A stretch of 6,169 nucleotides of DNA from the NCBI GenBank assembly GCA_017512625.1, contig JAFWFB010000048.1, positions 1 to 6,169 of the forward strand, written 5' to 3'. Below the pieces are notes generated by a model. It was not told where the DNA came from. It saw nothing but the letters and a program-made list of their open reading frames with translations, and ran no database searches. Below, one piece after another: positions 5,462 through 6,169 of this stretch. Each line of letters starts with the position of its first letter. Position 1 is the first letter of the stretch. Origin of the DNA: Erysipelotrichaceae bacterium. GTDB taxonomy: Bacteria; Bacillota_I; Bacilli_A; Erysipelotrichales; Erysipelotrichaceae. Both the position numbers and the translations under genes were made by a program.

Positions 5462-6169
5462 CAGCCAACCTCCTGCGGAAATAACGGGATACCGCTTCAA
5501 TGACTACGACCAGGATAACCAGTGAGAGCAGGATGATACCGACGTTACCATAGTTACGCCAGCCAAGCTGAGTACTGATCTGGGTTCCGATACCGCCGGC
5601 ACCTACATAACCTAAGATGGCAGCTGAACGGATGTTGGTCTCGAAACAATATAATACGGTACTAAGGTAATAACCTTTTACCTGAGGGAATATCGATTTG
5701 ATGATGCATCTTAACTTGCTGGCACCGGTCGATTCCAGCGCTTCATAAGGTCCCATGTCGACTGTATCGATCTGTTCGTACATCATCTTGACACAGATGG
5801 TGAAGGTAAAGATCGAAAGGGAGATGGTACCGGCTAGGGTTCCGGCGCCGACAATGATGGAGATCAGCTGAGCATAAACGATACTAGGCAGAGTCCTTAG
5901 GACGCTTAATACGCCTTTATGTGCACTTAAATAGATCTTAGGAAACTTAAAGTTATTTCCAAGATAGAAACTGATCGGCAATGCCAGTGCGCAGCCAAAG
6001 ATAGTTCCCAGTAAAGACATGGTAATGGTGACCATCAGCGGATGTCTGACCTTATCCCAGAAAGACCACTTTGGCGGGATCATACGCAAGATCATTTCCA
6101 TGAACTTAGAGAATCTAGAGAAGAATTCAGTGATATGGAAATTGGTGATCCTTGTGCAAAGCAGGATCA
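5454..6169 (-). CDS. phnE: Phosphonate-type ABC transporter permease, first subunit (PhnE1), N-terminus cut by window edge
   Basis: The frame is open to the right edge. At least 22 residues (ILLCTRITNFHITEFFSRFS and on) precede the Met at 6101, and they fit the family, so 6101 is not the true start. The first membrane helix and the start codon lie outside. The visible part has 237 residues. MIPPKWSFW is the PhnE 'PP.w' motif before the core. GTIFGCALALPISFYLGNN follows, then the EAA loop PYEALESTGASKLRCIIKSIFPQ (about visible residues 140-162), and then AAILGYVGAGGIGTQ. Hydrophobic segments cover most of the rest. Its last 8 bases overlap the next permease. The sequence is clearly different from that of its partner, consistent with two specialised halves of one channel rather than a recent duplication. 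The ATPase (PhnC) and binding protein (PhnD) genes are expected upstream, beyond the right edge. Confidence 0.85.
   Translation of the reverse strand, partial: ILLCTRITNFHITEFFSRFSKFMEMILRMIPPKWSFWDKVRHPLMVTITMSLLGTIFGCALALPISFYLGNNFKFPKIYLSAHKGVLSVLRTLPSIVYAQLISIIVGAGTLAGTISLSIFTFTICVKMMYEQIDTVDMGPYEALESTGASKLRCIIKSIFPQVKGYYLSTVLYCFETNIRSAAILGYVGAGGIGTQISTQLGWRNYGNVGIILLSLVILVVVIEAVSRYFRRRLADG
5466..5475 (-). promoter_or_regulatory. Ribosome binding site of the second permease, inside the first permease gene
   Basis: On the minus strand AGGAGG is followed by seven bases and the ATG at 5461. The same bases encode the Arg-Arg-Leu end of the upstream permease. This decides the start of the second permease and implies coupled translation. 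Confidence 0.8.

Noticed and set aside
5454..6169. Tandem duplication of one permease gene
   Set aside because: The two permeases share only family motifs (EAA loop, GTF/GTI-G...LP, ILG.VGA.GIG) and differ elsewhere, so they are old, specialised paralogues rather than a recent repeat.

Overview
The window looks like chromosome from a low-to-mid GC anaerobic Firmicute. An Erysipelotrichia-type gut bacterium is my best guess, but this is inference. The grounds are the FolT-type ECF S component, tandem PhnE permeases, an anaerobic sulfatase-maturase-like radical SAM enzyme, a U32 protein, a lipoprotein with a lipobox and Gram-positive-style Shine-Dalgarno sites. There are no RNA genes, insertion sequences, CRISPR arrays or phage genes, and no stretch over about 100 bases lacks a gene.

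Layout from left to right: (1) 1-750, minus strand: a U32-family protein whose C-terminus runs off the left edge. (2) 751-795: a 45-base divergent promoter region. (3) 796-1320, plus: a folate-type ECF transporter S component with an extended -10 box placed so that its mRNA would be leaderless. (4) 1413-2423, plus: an acidic lipoprotein with an InlB-B/Flg_new-like repeat between two beta-rich regions. (5) 2441-2482: a long perfect hairpin that can terminate both convergent transcripts. (6) 2505-3479, minus: a P-loop NTPase/kinase-like protein of unknown function. (7) 3498-4609, minus: an anaerobic sulfatase-maturating-enzyme-like radical SAM/SPASM gene split by one missing base. (8) 4613-4641: a GC-rich hairpin, read on the minus strand. 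(9) 4652-5461 and 5454-6169, minus: two PhnE-type ABC permeases with overlapping ends; the upstream one is cut by the right edge.

How the genes relate: the two permeases form a heterodimeric membrane channel for a phosphonate-family (PhnCDE) importer, whose ATPase and binding protein probably lie beyond the right edge. The radical SAM gene and the P-loop gene are 18 bases apart and probably co-transcribed. The FolT protein needs an energizing EcfA/A'/T module encoded elsewhere. The lipoprotein probably stands alone.

The points most worth a second look are the single-base frameshift in an otherwise fully intact maturase, the apparent leaderless folT promoter, the uncharacterised P-loop protein next to the maturase, and the unassigned lipoprotein architecture. 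I see no convincing new defence or mobile system.
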